From assembly GCA_964577825.1 (NCBI GenBank), contig CAZOBJ010000033.1:1-28734 (forward strand): a DNA stretch of 28,734 nt, given 5' to 3'. Each line of letters begins with the position of its first letter. Positions within the stretch are counted from its first letter, which is position 1. The stretch is from CAZOBJ01 sp964577825 (GTDB taxonomy: Bacteria > Planctomycetota > SZUA-567 > JAFGNG01). Positions 7,542 through 14,892 of the stretch are shown here, piece by piece. The notes under the pieces are model-generated. The model saw only the letters and a program-made list of their open reading frames with translations. It had not been told where the DNA came from and did not search any database. Both the position numbers and the translations under genes were made by a program.

Positions 7542-8195
7542 ATGGACGCGGAATCCTATCACCAGCTCCAGATCCTCAACCACGTGGAAGAGACCCCGGT
7601 CCTCACCAACCGGCTGCTCTCCAGCAAGATGGGCGTGAGCGTGAAGCTCGCCCATCACCTGATCAAGCGCATGGTGGCCAAGGGGCTTCTGCACATCCAG
7701 CGCCGCGACGGGCGCAGCTGGTACTACTTCCTCACCCCGGCGGGCGCGGCCGAGAAGCTGCGGCTCACCTACCAGTTCCTGGAGTTCAGCAAGCAGTTCT
7801 ACCACGAGGCGCGCAAGCGCTCGAGCGAGGTGTGCCTGCGGCTCACCCAGGCGGGCGTGCGGCGCGTGGCGTTCCTGGGCGTGGGCGAGCTCGCGGAGAT
7901 CAGCTACCTGGGCCTGGCCGAGCACAAGTTGCGGCTCGTGGACGTGTTCGGCGAGCCCGCGCGCGCGGGCGAGCTCTTTCTCGGGCACGTGGTCCGCCCG
8001 ATCGAGGACCTGGACCAGACCCGTGCCGAGCGCGTGCTCGTGACCCTCTACGACCCGTCCGAGCCCATGAAGGCCCACTACCTGCCCGAGGGCGTGGCCG
8101 AGGACGAGCGCTTGGTGTGGGTCTTCGACCACGCGCAGATGCTCGGCGACCTGGTCGACGGACTGCCGCCCGGGCCGCGGGAGGCCGCGTCATGA
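7542..8195 (+). CDS. Winged-helix EPS-type transcriptional regulator with C-terminal Rossmann-like domain
   Basis: 217 residues from the ATG at 7542, which has AGGGG 8 bases upstream and lies just after promoter P2. Residues ~3-75 form a winged helix-turn-helix of the kind annotated 'MarR family EPS-associated regulator': YHQLQILNHVEETPVLTNRLL, recognition segment SVKLAHHLIKRMVAKGLL and a wing ending in YYFLTPAGAAEKLRLT. A helix rich in Lys, Arg and Glu follows. The C-terminal ~100 residues begin RRVAFLGVGELAEISYLGL, resembling a Rossmann fold of the CoA- or nucleotide-binding type, so the protein may sense a metabolite. It is first in the cluster and overlaps the Wzm gene by ATGA, so it probably controls its own operon. 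An in-frame ATG at 7464 would add 26 residues. Confidence 0.75.
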   Translation: MDAESYHQLQILNHVEETPVLTNRLLSSKMGVSVKLAHHLIKRMVAKGLLHIQRRDGRSWYYFLTPAGAAEKLRLTYQFLEFSKQFYHEARKRSSEVCLRLTQAGVRRVAFLGVGELAEISYLGLAEHKLRLVDVFGEPARAGELFLGHVVRPIEDLDQTRAERVLVTLYDPSEPMKAHYLPEGVAEDERLVWVFDHAQMLGDLVDGLPPGPREAAS

Positions 8196-9025
8196 GCGCG
8201 CGAGGGCGCAGCCCGGTCGTGACCGTGGAGCCGCGCCGCGGGTGGCTGCGCGTGGACTGGCGCGAGCTGTGGCGGTTCCGCGACCTGTGGATGACCCTGG
8301 CGGTGCGCGACATCAAGGTCCGGTACAAGCAGACCGTGCTCGGCGCGGCCTGGGCGGTGCTCCAGCCGGTCGTGGCCATGCTCATCTTCACCGTGGTCTT
8401 CGGCCGGCTGATGGGCGCGTCCACGGCGGGGTATCCCAAGCCCGTGTTCTACTACGCGGGCATGCTGCCGTGGCTCTTTTTCGCGAATACGCTCACCGGC
8501 GCCTCGCAGAGCCTGATCGAGGGCTCGCGCCTTATGACCAAGGTGTACTTCCCGCGGATCCTGATGCCCGCCGCGGTGCTCGGCTACACCCTGCTCGACT
8601 TCGCGCTCGGGGCCGTGGTGTTCCTGCCGATCATGGCCCTGTATGGGGTGGCCCCGTCGTGGCGCATGGTGTTCTTGCCGGTCCTGCTCGTGGGGCTCGT
8701 GCTCGCGGCCCAGGGCGTGGGGATCCTGATCGCGGCGCTCAACGTGAAGTACCGGGACTTTAGGTACGTGGTGCCGTTCCTCGTGCAGGTGTGGTTCTTC
8801 GCCACGCCGGTCGTGTATGCGGCCGAGATCATCCCGCAGCGGTACCAGTGGGTCGCGCATCTGAACCCCATGGCCGGGCTCGTGGGCGGGTTCCGCGCGT
8901 GCCTGCTGGGCGGGGCCCTGGCCTGGGACCGGATCGCGCTCTCGTGCGCGGTGGGCGCGGTCCTGTTCCTGGTGGGCGTGGTGCACTTTCGCCGGGTGGA
9001 AGACGAGTTCGCGGACATCGTGTAA
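8192..9025 (+). CDS. wzm: ABC-2 type polysaccharide export permease (Wzm)
   Basis: 277 residues. The start ATG overlaps the regulator stop (ATGA). The sequence is typical of Wzm/TagG/KpsM-type permeases: an amphipathic N-terminal stretch (LWRFRDLWMTLAVRDIKVRYKQ), then LGAAWAVLQPVVAMLIFTVVFG and about six hydrophobic segments, with PYFPRILMP-like VYFPRILMPAAV and the conserved late loop around FATPVVYAAEIIPQ and LNPMAGLVGGFR. It sits in the inner membrane and, with the Wzt ATPase encoded next, exports a completed polysaccharide or O-antigen chain linked to its lipid carrier. The size is normal for the family. The gap of 105 bases to wzt contains no supported gene. Confidence 0.93.
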   Translation: MSARGRSPVVTVEPRRGWLRVDWRELWRFRDLWMTLAVRDIKVRYKQTVLGAAWAVLQPVVAMLIFTVVFGRLMGASTAGYPKPVFYYAGMLPWLFFANTLTGASQSLIEGSRLMTKVYFPRILMPAAVLGYTLLDFALGAVVFLPIMALYGVAPSWRMVFLPVLLVGLVLAAQGVGILIAALNVKYRDFRYVVPFLVQVWFFATPVVYAAEIIPQRYQWVAHLNPMAGLVGGFRACLLGGALAWDRIALSCAVGAVLFLVGVVHFRRVEDEFADIV

Positions 9026-9130
9026 GGCCGGAGGCGGCCGTGGCCGCAGCATCGCGTACGTCAAGGAAGCGCACCGCCGCGCAAACGCTGTCCGCGTCCG
9101 CGGCCCTGCGCGTCGCCGGGGAGTGAGCCC

Positions 9131-10384
9131 GTGGCCGGCATGATCGCGGTCGAACACCTGGGCAAGCGCTACCGCCTCGGCGGCCGGGAGCAGTACTACC
9201 GCACCCTGCGCGAGGGGCTCGTGCGCGCGCTGTCCATGCGGGGCCGGCGCGAGCGCGGCGACGAGCACATCTGGGCGCTCAAGGACGTCTCGTTCGAGGT
9301 CGCGGAAGGCGAGGTCCTGGGCATCATCGGCCGCAACGGCGCGGGCAAGTCGACCCTCTTGAAGATCCTCTCGCGGGTCACGCGTCCGACCGAGGGCCGC
9401 GCGCGGCTCTACGGCCGGTCGGGGTCGCTGTTGGAGGTGGGCACGGGCTTCCACCCGGAGCTCACCGGCCGGGAGAACATCTTCCTGTCCGGCAACATCC
9501 TGGGCATGACCCGCGCCGAGGTGCGCGCGAAGTTCGACGAGATCGTGGCCTTCTCGGAGCTCGAACAGTTCCTGGACACCCCGGTCAAGCGCTACTCCAG
9601 CGGCATGTACGTGCGCCTGGGGTTCGCGGTGGCCGCGCACCTGGACCCGGAGATCCTGATCGTGGACGAGGTGCTGGCCGTGGGAGACGCGGGGTTCCAG
9701 CGCAAGTGCCTGGGCAAGATGGAGGACGCGGCCCAGAGCGGGCGCACGGTCTTGTTCGTGAGCCACAACATGACCGCGGTCCAGGGGCTGTGCTCGCGCG
9801 CGCTCCTGCTCGAGGCCGGGCGCATCCATGCGAGCGGGCCGGTCGACGAGATCGTGACCGCGTACGAGGCGCTCATGGAGACCAGGGCCTCGCAGGACCT
9901 GTCCGCGCGCACCGACCGGCGCGGGGACGGCCGGCTGCGGTTCGTGTCCTTTTGCCAGTGCAACGCCGCCGGACAGCCCAGCCCGCACGTGTGCTGCGGC
10001 GAGGACTGCAGCCTGGAGCTTTCGTACGCCTCCGCGGACGGCAGGCCCCTGCGCGACGTGCACGTGGCCGTGGCCGTGCGCGGCAGGTTCGGCCAGCCGG
10101 TTACGCACCTGTCGACCACAGTCAAGGGGTTCGAGTTCGAGGAGGTCCCCGGCCGCGGGCGCATCGTGTGCAGGCTCAAGCGCCTGCCTCTGCGGCCGGG
10201 CCGGTATCCGCTCGTCTTCTTCTCGCGCGTGGGCGGGCGCATCGCGGACTGGGTGGTGCACGCGGCCGTGCTGCACGTGGAGGCGGGCGACTTCTTCGGC
10301 ATGGGCAGGCTTCCCCCGGACACTCAGGGGCCGCTGCTCCTGGACCATGCCTGGGAGGTGCAAGGCGACGCGGAGCGCGCCTGA
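9131..10384 (+). CDS. wzt: Polysaccharide ABC transporter ATP-binding protein with Wzt C-terminal domain
   Basis: 417 residues. A GTG start at 9131 has GGGGAG 7 bases upstream; the nearby ATG at 9140 is too far from it. Residues 1-240 are an ABC ATPase: Walker A GRNGAGKST (67-75), the LLEVGTGFHPELTGRENI stretch typical of polysaccharide exporters, signature YSSGM (155-159), Walker B ILIVDE (175-180) and switch His212. Residues ~262-412 form a beta-sandwich like the Wzt C-terminal domain, known in O8/O9a-type systems to bind the modified end of the finished chain. Its presence suggests that this exporter recognises a capped glycan. Unusually, the domain holds five cysteines at 275, 277, 288, 289 and 293. 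It partners Wzm at the inner membrane. Confidence 0.93.
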   Translation: MAGMIAVEHLGKRYRLGGREQYYRTLREGLVRALSMRGRRERGDEHIWALKDVSFEVAEGEVLGIIGRNGAGKSTLLKILSRVTRPTEGRARLYGRSGSLLEVGTGFHPELTGRENIFLSGNILGMTRAEVRAKFDEIVAFSELEQFLDTPVKRYSSGMYVRLGFAVAAHLDPEILIVDEVLAVGDAGFQRKCLGKMEDAAQSGRTVLFVSHNMTAVQGLCSRALLLEAGRIHASGPVDEIVTAYEALMETRASQDLSARTDRRGDGRLRFVSFCQCNAAGQPSPHVCCGEDCSLELSYASADGRPLRDVHVAVAVRGRFGQPVTHLSTTVKGFEFEEVPGRGRIVCRLKRLPLRPGRYPLVFFSRVGGRIADWVVHAAVLHVEAGDFFGMGRLPPDTQGPLLLDHAWEVQGDAERA

Positions 10385-10420
10385 CCCCGCTCGTCCGGTA
10401 GGGTAGAGAGGAGCGACCCC

Positions 10421-12046
10421 TTGTCCAACGACGCGCGTAACGTCCCGGTGCTCATGCTCCTGTTCAACCGGCCGCACCTCACCGAGCGGACGTTCGAGGC
10501 GGTGCGCGCGGCCCGGCCTGCGCGGCTGTACCTGGCCGCGGACGGGCCCCGGCCCAGGGTCCGCGGCGAGGCCGAGCGGTGCGCGCGCGCGCGGGCGGTC
10601 GCCGACCGGGTGGACTGGCCCTGCGAGGTGCGCACGCGCTTCCGCGACGAGAACCTGGGCCTGCGGCGGGCCGTGCCGGACGCGATCGCCTGGCTCTTCG
10701 ACGAAGAGGAGGCGGGCGTCATCCTGGAGGACGACTGCCTGGCCGGCCCGGGCTTCTTCCGGTTCTGCGCAGAGCTTCTGGACCGGTACGCGACCGACGA
10801 GCGGGTGATGATGGTCTCGGGCAACAACTTCCTGGACCGGCCGCCGCAGACCCGGGCGAGCTACTACTTCTCGCGCCTCTTCCGCATTTGGGGCTGGGCC
10901 ACGTGGCGGCGCGCCTGGGCGCGGTACGACCCGGACATGCGCCGCTGGCCCGAGGTGCGGGGCACGGACTTCCTGCTCAAGATTCTGCCCGACCGCCGAT
11001 GGGTGGTCGAGACCGCCGACGCACTGGACCGGGTGCATGCCGGGCAGCTGGAGAGCTGGGCGTGGCGGTGGGTGTTCTCGTGCTGGACGCATAAGGGGCT
11101 GTCCGCGGTGCCGGTGCGCAACCTGGTCATGAACATCGGGTTCGGCCCGGAGGCCACGCACACCACGGCCGTGGACCCGCGCAAGGTGCGCCCCGCCGAG
11201 GAGATGGGCTTTCCCCTCACGCATCCGGACGCCGTGGCGCCCGACGCGGAGGCGGACCAGCGGGAGATCCTGGCCCTGGGCATCCGCGAACGATGGCGCG
11301 CGGCCGCGCGCTTGCGACGGGCGGTGCGCAGGGCCTTGCCGAGGCCGGTGGTCGGCGCGTTGCGTTGGGTCCGCGCGCGCCTGCATGCAGCCCAACGATC
11401 CAAGCCAGAACGCTCGCATCCCCACGGCGCGGCGTCCCAGGCGCGGCGGGCCGCGTGTTACCAGTTCTGCCGCGACCGGTACGTGCGCGCCACGGACGTG
11501 GTGCTCAACCTAGGCGGCGGCCTGGAAGAGGGCTTGCGGATGTTGGGCGGCAAGGCGCAGGCGCTGCACGGCGTGGAGGTCGACGAACGCGCGTTGGCGC
11601 GCGCGCAGCGCGTCTTCGAGGGGCACCCCCTCGTCAAGTCCCTGTCCCTGTACGACGGCAGGCACCTTCCGTTCCCGGACAAGTCCGTGGACGGCGTCGT
11701 CTGCGTGGAGGCGCTCGAACGCGTCGAGGACTACGAGGCGTTCCTGCGCGAGCTCGCGCGCGTGGCGCGTCGCTTCGTGTTCCTGTCCACGCCCAGACGT
11801 CGGCCTGAGCGTGCCCTGCCGGACGGACGGCCGAAGGACCGGCCGCACCTGCGCGAGTGGTCGTACGCAGAGCTCGAGGAGATTCTCTCCAACCTGGACC
11901 TGCCGCGCACATGGCATTTCCTGGACGGCGAAGAGAACGGGCCCTTTCGATGGGCGCAGGCACAGGGCCCGGACACCCGGGCTCTGGTGTTCGTGCTCAG
12001 ACCATCGGAGCAAGGCGCACCTCGCTCGGTCCGTGGCGAAGCCTGA
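10421..12046 (+). CDS. Glycosyltransferase-methyltransferase fusion protein
   Basis: 541 residues; TTG start at 10421 with AGGAG 7 bases upstream. Residues ~8-260 resemble GT-A glycosyltransferases: PVLMLLFNRPHLTERTF at the start, a VILEDDC metal-binding-like acidic motif (EDDC 103-106), and YYFSRLFRIWGWATWRRAW, as seen in transferases annotated family 2-like or 'hemolytic protein HlpA-like'. A basic linker (about 290-340) joins a class I SAM-dependent methyltransferase at about 345-475, with motif I LNLGGGLEEGL (362-372), GVEVDE for the ribose-binding acid, and LPFPDKSVDGVVCVEALERV typical of the Methyltransf_11 group. It lies directly behind wzt. Inference: one polypeptide adds a sugar and methylates the chain, possibly ending its growth. 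Domain identities are good; substrates are unknown. Confidence 0.8.
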   Translation: MSNDARNVPVLMLLFNRPHLTERTFEAVRAARPARLYLAADGPRPRVRGEAERCARARAVADRVDWPCEVRTRFRDENLGLRRAVPDAIAWLFDEEEAGVILEDDCLAGPGFFRFCAELLDRYATDERVMMVSGNNFLDRPPQTRASYYFSRLFRIWGWATWRRAWARYDPDMRRWPEVRGTDFLLKILPDRRWVVETADALDRVHAGQLESWAWRWVFSCWTHKGLSAVPVRNLVMNIGFGPEATHTTAVDPRKVRPAEEMGFPLTHPDAVAPDAEADQREILALGIRERWRAAARLRRAVRRALPRPVVGALRWVRARLHAAQRSKPERSHPHGAASQARRAACYQFCRDRYVRATDVVLNLGGGLEEGLRMLGGKAQALHGVEVDERALARAQRVFEGHPLVKSLSLYDGRHLPFPDKSVDGVVCVEALERVEDYEAFLRELARVARRFVFLSTPRRRPERALPDGRPKDRPHLREWSYAELEEILSNLDLPRTWHFLDGEENGPFRWAQAQGPDTRALVFVLRPSEQGAPRSVRGEA

Positions 12047-12200
12047 GGAGCGCACTCATGCGAGCCAAAGGCCCGGGCGCGCCGAAGACGCGGGTTCCAG
12101 CTGCCCGTTTGCGCACGTGCCCGGCTGGACATGCGCGCGCGGTTGCGGAGAATGGGGGTCGTTGTTGGACGGCGCGGCCTTGCTTGGCTGCGTGGCTGCG

Positions 12201-12218
12201 GGCGGGGGTGACCCCGCC
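12201..12218 (+). other. Short GC hairpin in the gap before the HAD gene
   Basis: GGCGGGG and CCCCGCC form a perfect 7-base stem with a GTGA loop in the 217-base gap between 12047 and 12262. No T run follows, so it is not a classical terminator; it may slow polymerase or protect an mRNA end. I see no gene or clear promoter elsewhere in this gap. Confidence 0.3.
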
Positions 12219-12262
12219 AGGATCCTGACCCAACGACATATCCCGGCTTGAAGGGACCCGAG

Positions 12263-13081
12263 ATGAAAGGCGCGCAGAACCCGAACGAGTTCGTCCTGGC
12301 CCTGGACTTCGACGGCGTGGTCGTGGACAGCCAGGCCGAGTGCCTGGTGGCCGGCCACAACGCGTTCGTCGCGCATACGGGCCAAGGAAAGCGCGTGAGC
12401 CGCGTCGAGGACCTGGCCCCCGGCCGCGCGCAGGCCCTGCGCGACCTGCGGCCGCTGGTGCGTTCGGGCGAGGACTACGTGTACCTTGCCCTCGCGCTCA
12501 CCGAGCACGAGCCCCCGCGCACCCAGGCCGAGTACGACGCGTACAAGCGGGCGCGCGCGGACCTGCAGGCTACCTTCTACGACCGGTTCTATTCCGAGCG
12601 CAGGCGGTTCTGCGACGAGCGGCGAGACGCGTGGCTTGCGCTCAACCCCCTGTTCCCGGGCATGGAGGCGCTCCTGCGCGAGTATCCCGCGCCCGAGCGC
12701 CTGTTCGTGCTGACCACCAAGGAGGTGCATTACGTGCGCATCATCCTGGAGGCCCGGGAGGTGCACCTGCCCCCCGGCCACGCGCACCAGGCCACGGACG
12801 ACTGTCCCAAGGACGCGCTGCTCTGCGGGCTCGTGGACGAGCACGGGTTCGCCAAGGACGAGGTCCTGTTCGTGGACGACCACCTGCCCACGGTGCGGGC
12901 CGTGGCGCGCACGGGCGTGCAGAGTGTGCTCGCGGGCTGGGGGTACAACGACGCGGCCGCGCATAAGCAAGCCGCTGCCGCCGGCATCCCCGTGTGGGGG
13001 CGGGACGAATTCCTGCGCGAGGCGCGCCGCCGCGCGGGCATGCCCGCCGGGCCCGATCCTCTGGAAGGAGGAGACACGTGA
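12263..13081 (+). CDS. HAD-superfamily hydrolase (phosphatase-like)
   Basis: 272 residues; the ATG at 12263 has AAGGGA about 7 bases upstream, while an in-frame TTG at 12248 lies in the same ribosome binding region. HAD motifs are complete: motif I ALDFDGVVVDS with nucleophile Asp15 and Asp17, motif II LTTK around Thr151-152, a probable motif III Lys183, and motif IV FVDD (Asp205-206). A large alpha-helical cap lies between residues ~25 and 140. HAD enzymes of this type usually remove phosphate from small molecules such as sugar phosphates. In a glycan cluster it could make a precursor, for instance by dephosphorylating an intermediate before nucleotide activation, but the substrate cannot be read from the sequence. 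The end of the gene carries a strong AAGGAGGAG site for the short frame that follows. Confidence 0.8.
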   Translation: MKGAQNPNEFVLALDFDGVVVDSQAECLVAGHNAFVAHTGQGKRVSRVEDLAPGRAQALRDLRPLVRSGEDYVYLALALTEHEPPRTQAEYDAYKRARADLQATFYDRFYSERRRFCDERRDAWLALNPLFPGMEALLREYPAPERLFVLTTKEVHYVRIILEAREVHLPPGHAHQATDDCPKDALLCGLVDEHGFAKDEVLFVDDHLPTVRAVARTGVQSVLAGWGYNDAAAHKQAAAAGIPVWGRDEFLREARRRAGMPAGPDPLEGGDT

Positions 13082-13194
13082 GCCGCGTGCGGCCGGGCGG
13101 CCAGAGGCGGCCAGCCGCGCCGGAGACGCAACCGCGGCTGCGCGCGGGCCGCCTGTGCGAACGATTTGCCAAGAGGTGGCTCTCATGCAGGTGA
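13078..13194 (+). CDS. Possible 38-residue coupled small protein or leader
   Basis: A GTG at 13078 overlaps the HAD stop as GTGA and is preceded by AAGGAGGAG (13065-13073), the best ribosome binding sequence in the cluster, at good spacing. The frame runs 38 codons and its TGA overlaps a possible ATG (13194) of the next gene as TGATG. The product would be arginine-rich with two cysteines and no recognised domain. It may be a genuine small protein, a coupling leader or the remnant of a lost gene. The strong site could also simply help the ribosome re-initiate at the next gene. Confidence 0.3.
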   Translation: MSRVRPGGQRRPAAPETQPRLRAGRLCERFAKRWLSCR

Positions 13195-14891
13195 TGGCCC
13201 TCGGCATGCTGCAGACCGTGGCCGCATGGCTCGGGCTCGGGCTCGCCCTGGCGGGAGTGGGCCTCGCCGTGGCGCGGCTCGCGGGTCGGCGGGTGCGGGG
13301 GCCTGCGGAGCTTGCGGACGCGTTCTGGACCGGCTGGGCGGTGGTGGCCGCGTTCCTGCTGGCCTGGCACCTGGTCGCGCCCGTGGACGAGCTCGCGCTC
13401 GGGGTGGTGGCGCTCGGCGGGCTCGCGGCCCTGTGGGCCTGGGGCCGGCCCGCGCTGGGCGCGGCGGCGAAGCAAGCGCGCGGTGCCTGGGCCTGGACCG
13501 CGGCCGGTCTGCTCCTTATCCTCTGGCTGGCCAACCGCGCCATGGGGCCCATGGACTGGTGCTTTGACGCGGGGCTGTATCACGTGGGCGCTGTACGCTG
13601 GGCCGAGGCCCATCCCGTGGTCCCGGGCCTGGGGAACCTGCACTTCCGGCTGGGCTTCCACAGCGTGCACTTCCTGTTCCTGGCCCTGGTCGACCGCGGG
13701 CCCTGGGAGGCGGGCGGCCAGCATCTGGTGAACGGCCTATTGCTGGCGATGCTGCTTGCGCAGGGGCTTGTCAGTCTGCACCGCACACTCGGACGAGGCC
13801 GGGCCCGGGCGCACGATATCCTGCGCCTGGGGCTGCTCGCGCCGGTCGTGCACCGCGCGTTCATCCACGGGGCCACGGACGATCCGGACTTGGCCGTGTT
13901 CGTGCTCGGCGTGGTGGTCAGCGTCTCTCTGTGCCGGATGCTCTTCGCGCGCACACAGGCGCAGCCGCCCGAGTTCGGGGCCCTGCGCGTGGCGCTGTTG
14001 GCTGCGGCGGGCACGGCGGTCAAGCTCAGCTTCGCGCCGTTCGGACTCGCGGCCGTGGTCGTGGCGCTCTGGGCCGCGCGACGCAGCGGGGCGCGGCTTC
14101 GCACCGCGGGCCTGGTGGCGGTGCTGGCCGCGGGCGTGGTGCTCGTGCCCTGGGTGGCGGGCAATGTGCTCCTGACCGGCTACCCCCTGTACCCGTCGAC
14201 CGTGGGCGGGCCGGCGGTGGACTGGCGCATGCCGGCCGACGAGGTGCGCGCCGAGGCGCGCTGGATCCGAAGCTGGGCGCGCGAGCACGGCAGGCCGCCC
14301 GACGAGGTGCTCGGCGACTGGGCGTGGCTGGCGGCCTGGGCGCGGCGCACGGCGCGCAGGTTCGACGTGGCCGGCCCCCTGGCCCTGGGCGGGCTGGCCG
14401 TCGCGCTTGCGCTCATGCGCCGCCGGCCGACCGAAGGAGGCCACGGACGAGAGGCTTTGCTCGCCGCGCCCGGGGCCGCGGCCGTGGCGGTCACGTTCCT
14501 GGTGGCCCCGGACCCGCGGTTCGCGGGCGCCGGGTTGTGGGTCATGGCCGCGTGCGCCGTGGTGGCCGCCTGGCGGCGATGGCGGGGCACAGGCGCGACG
14601 CGGGTCCTTGCCGCCGGGCTCCTGGCGGCCGCGGTCCTGGTGGCCGCACGCGACGCGGTGCGCCACGGCCCGCTCGTGCCGCCCGGCCCGGAACGCGGGT
14701 TCCATCCCCTGCCCGAGGCGGAGCTTCGCACCGTGGTCACGCGTGCGGGCCTGGCCGTGCACACGCCCGTGAAGGGCGCGCAGTGCTGGGACGGGCCCCT
14801 GTTGTGCACGCCGCAGCCGGACCCCGGGCTCGCCTTGCGTCAGAAGGGCGACCTGTCCGCCGGATTTCGCATGTTGGGAGAGGAGCAATGA
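13185..14891 (+). CDS. LIC_10190-type polytopic membrane protein (probable GT-C-like glycosyltransferase)
   Basis: 568 residues; the ATG at 13185 has AGAGGTGG about 6 bases upstream. At least ten hydrophobic segments span the protein, starting with TVAAWLGLGLALAGVGLAV. The loop WCFDAGLYHVGAVRW, followed by HPVVPGLGNLHFRLGFHS, matches what I know as the LIC_10190 family of membrane proteins found in surface-glycan clusters. Its layout (many helices and an early conserved acidic periplasmic loop) is like GT-C transferases that use lipid-linked sugars, but no activity is proven for the family. The C-terminal ~100 residues are soluble and contain a CWDGPLLCTPQPDP stretch. The GT4-type gene begins 1 base after the stop. 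Position in the cluster supports a role in glycan building or modification in the inner membrane. Confidence 0.75.
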   Translation: MQVMALGMLQTVAAWLGLGLALAGVGLAVARLAGRRVRGPAELADAFWTGWAVVAAFLLAWHLVAPVDELALGVVALGGLAALWAWGRPALGAAAKQARGAWAWTAAGLLLILWLANRAMGPMDWCFDAGLYHVGAVRWAEAHPVVPGLGNLHFRLGFHSVHFLFLALVDRGPWEAGGQHLVNGLLLAMLLAQGLVSLHRTLGRGRARAHDILRLGLLAPVVHRAFIHGATDDPDLAVFVLGVVVSVSLCRMLFARTQAQPPEFGALRVALLAAAGTAVKLSFAPFGLAAVVVALWAARRSGARLRTAGLVAVLAAGVVLVPWVAGNVLLTGYPLYPSTVGGPAVDWRMPADEVRAEARWIRSWAREHGRPPDEVLGDWAWLAAWARRTARRFDVAGPLALGGLAVALALMRRRPTEGGHGREALLAAPGAAAVAVTFLVAPDPRFAGAGLWVMAACAVVAAWRRWRGTGATRVLAAGLLAAAVLVAARDAVRHGPLVPPGPERGFHPLPEAELRTVVTRAGLAVHTPVKGAQCWDGPLLCTPQPDPGLALRQKGDLSAGFRMLGEEQ

Positions 14892-14892
14892 C

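Noticed and set aside
8078..11425. Long open reverse-strand frame of 1115 codons opposite wzm, wzt and the fusion gene
   Set aside because: It runs antisense to three well-recognised proteins. Its translation is low-complexity His/Arg/Ala/Gly sequence, as expected from the complement of GC-rich codons.
12047..12262. Short gene or promoter in the gap before the HAD gene
   Set aside because: Small frames here lack a ribosome binding site and similarity. No -35/-10 pair with acceptable spacing was found; only a small GC hairpin is present.
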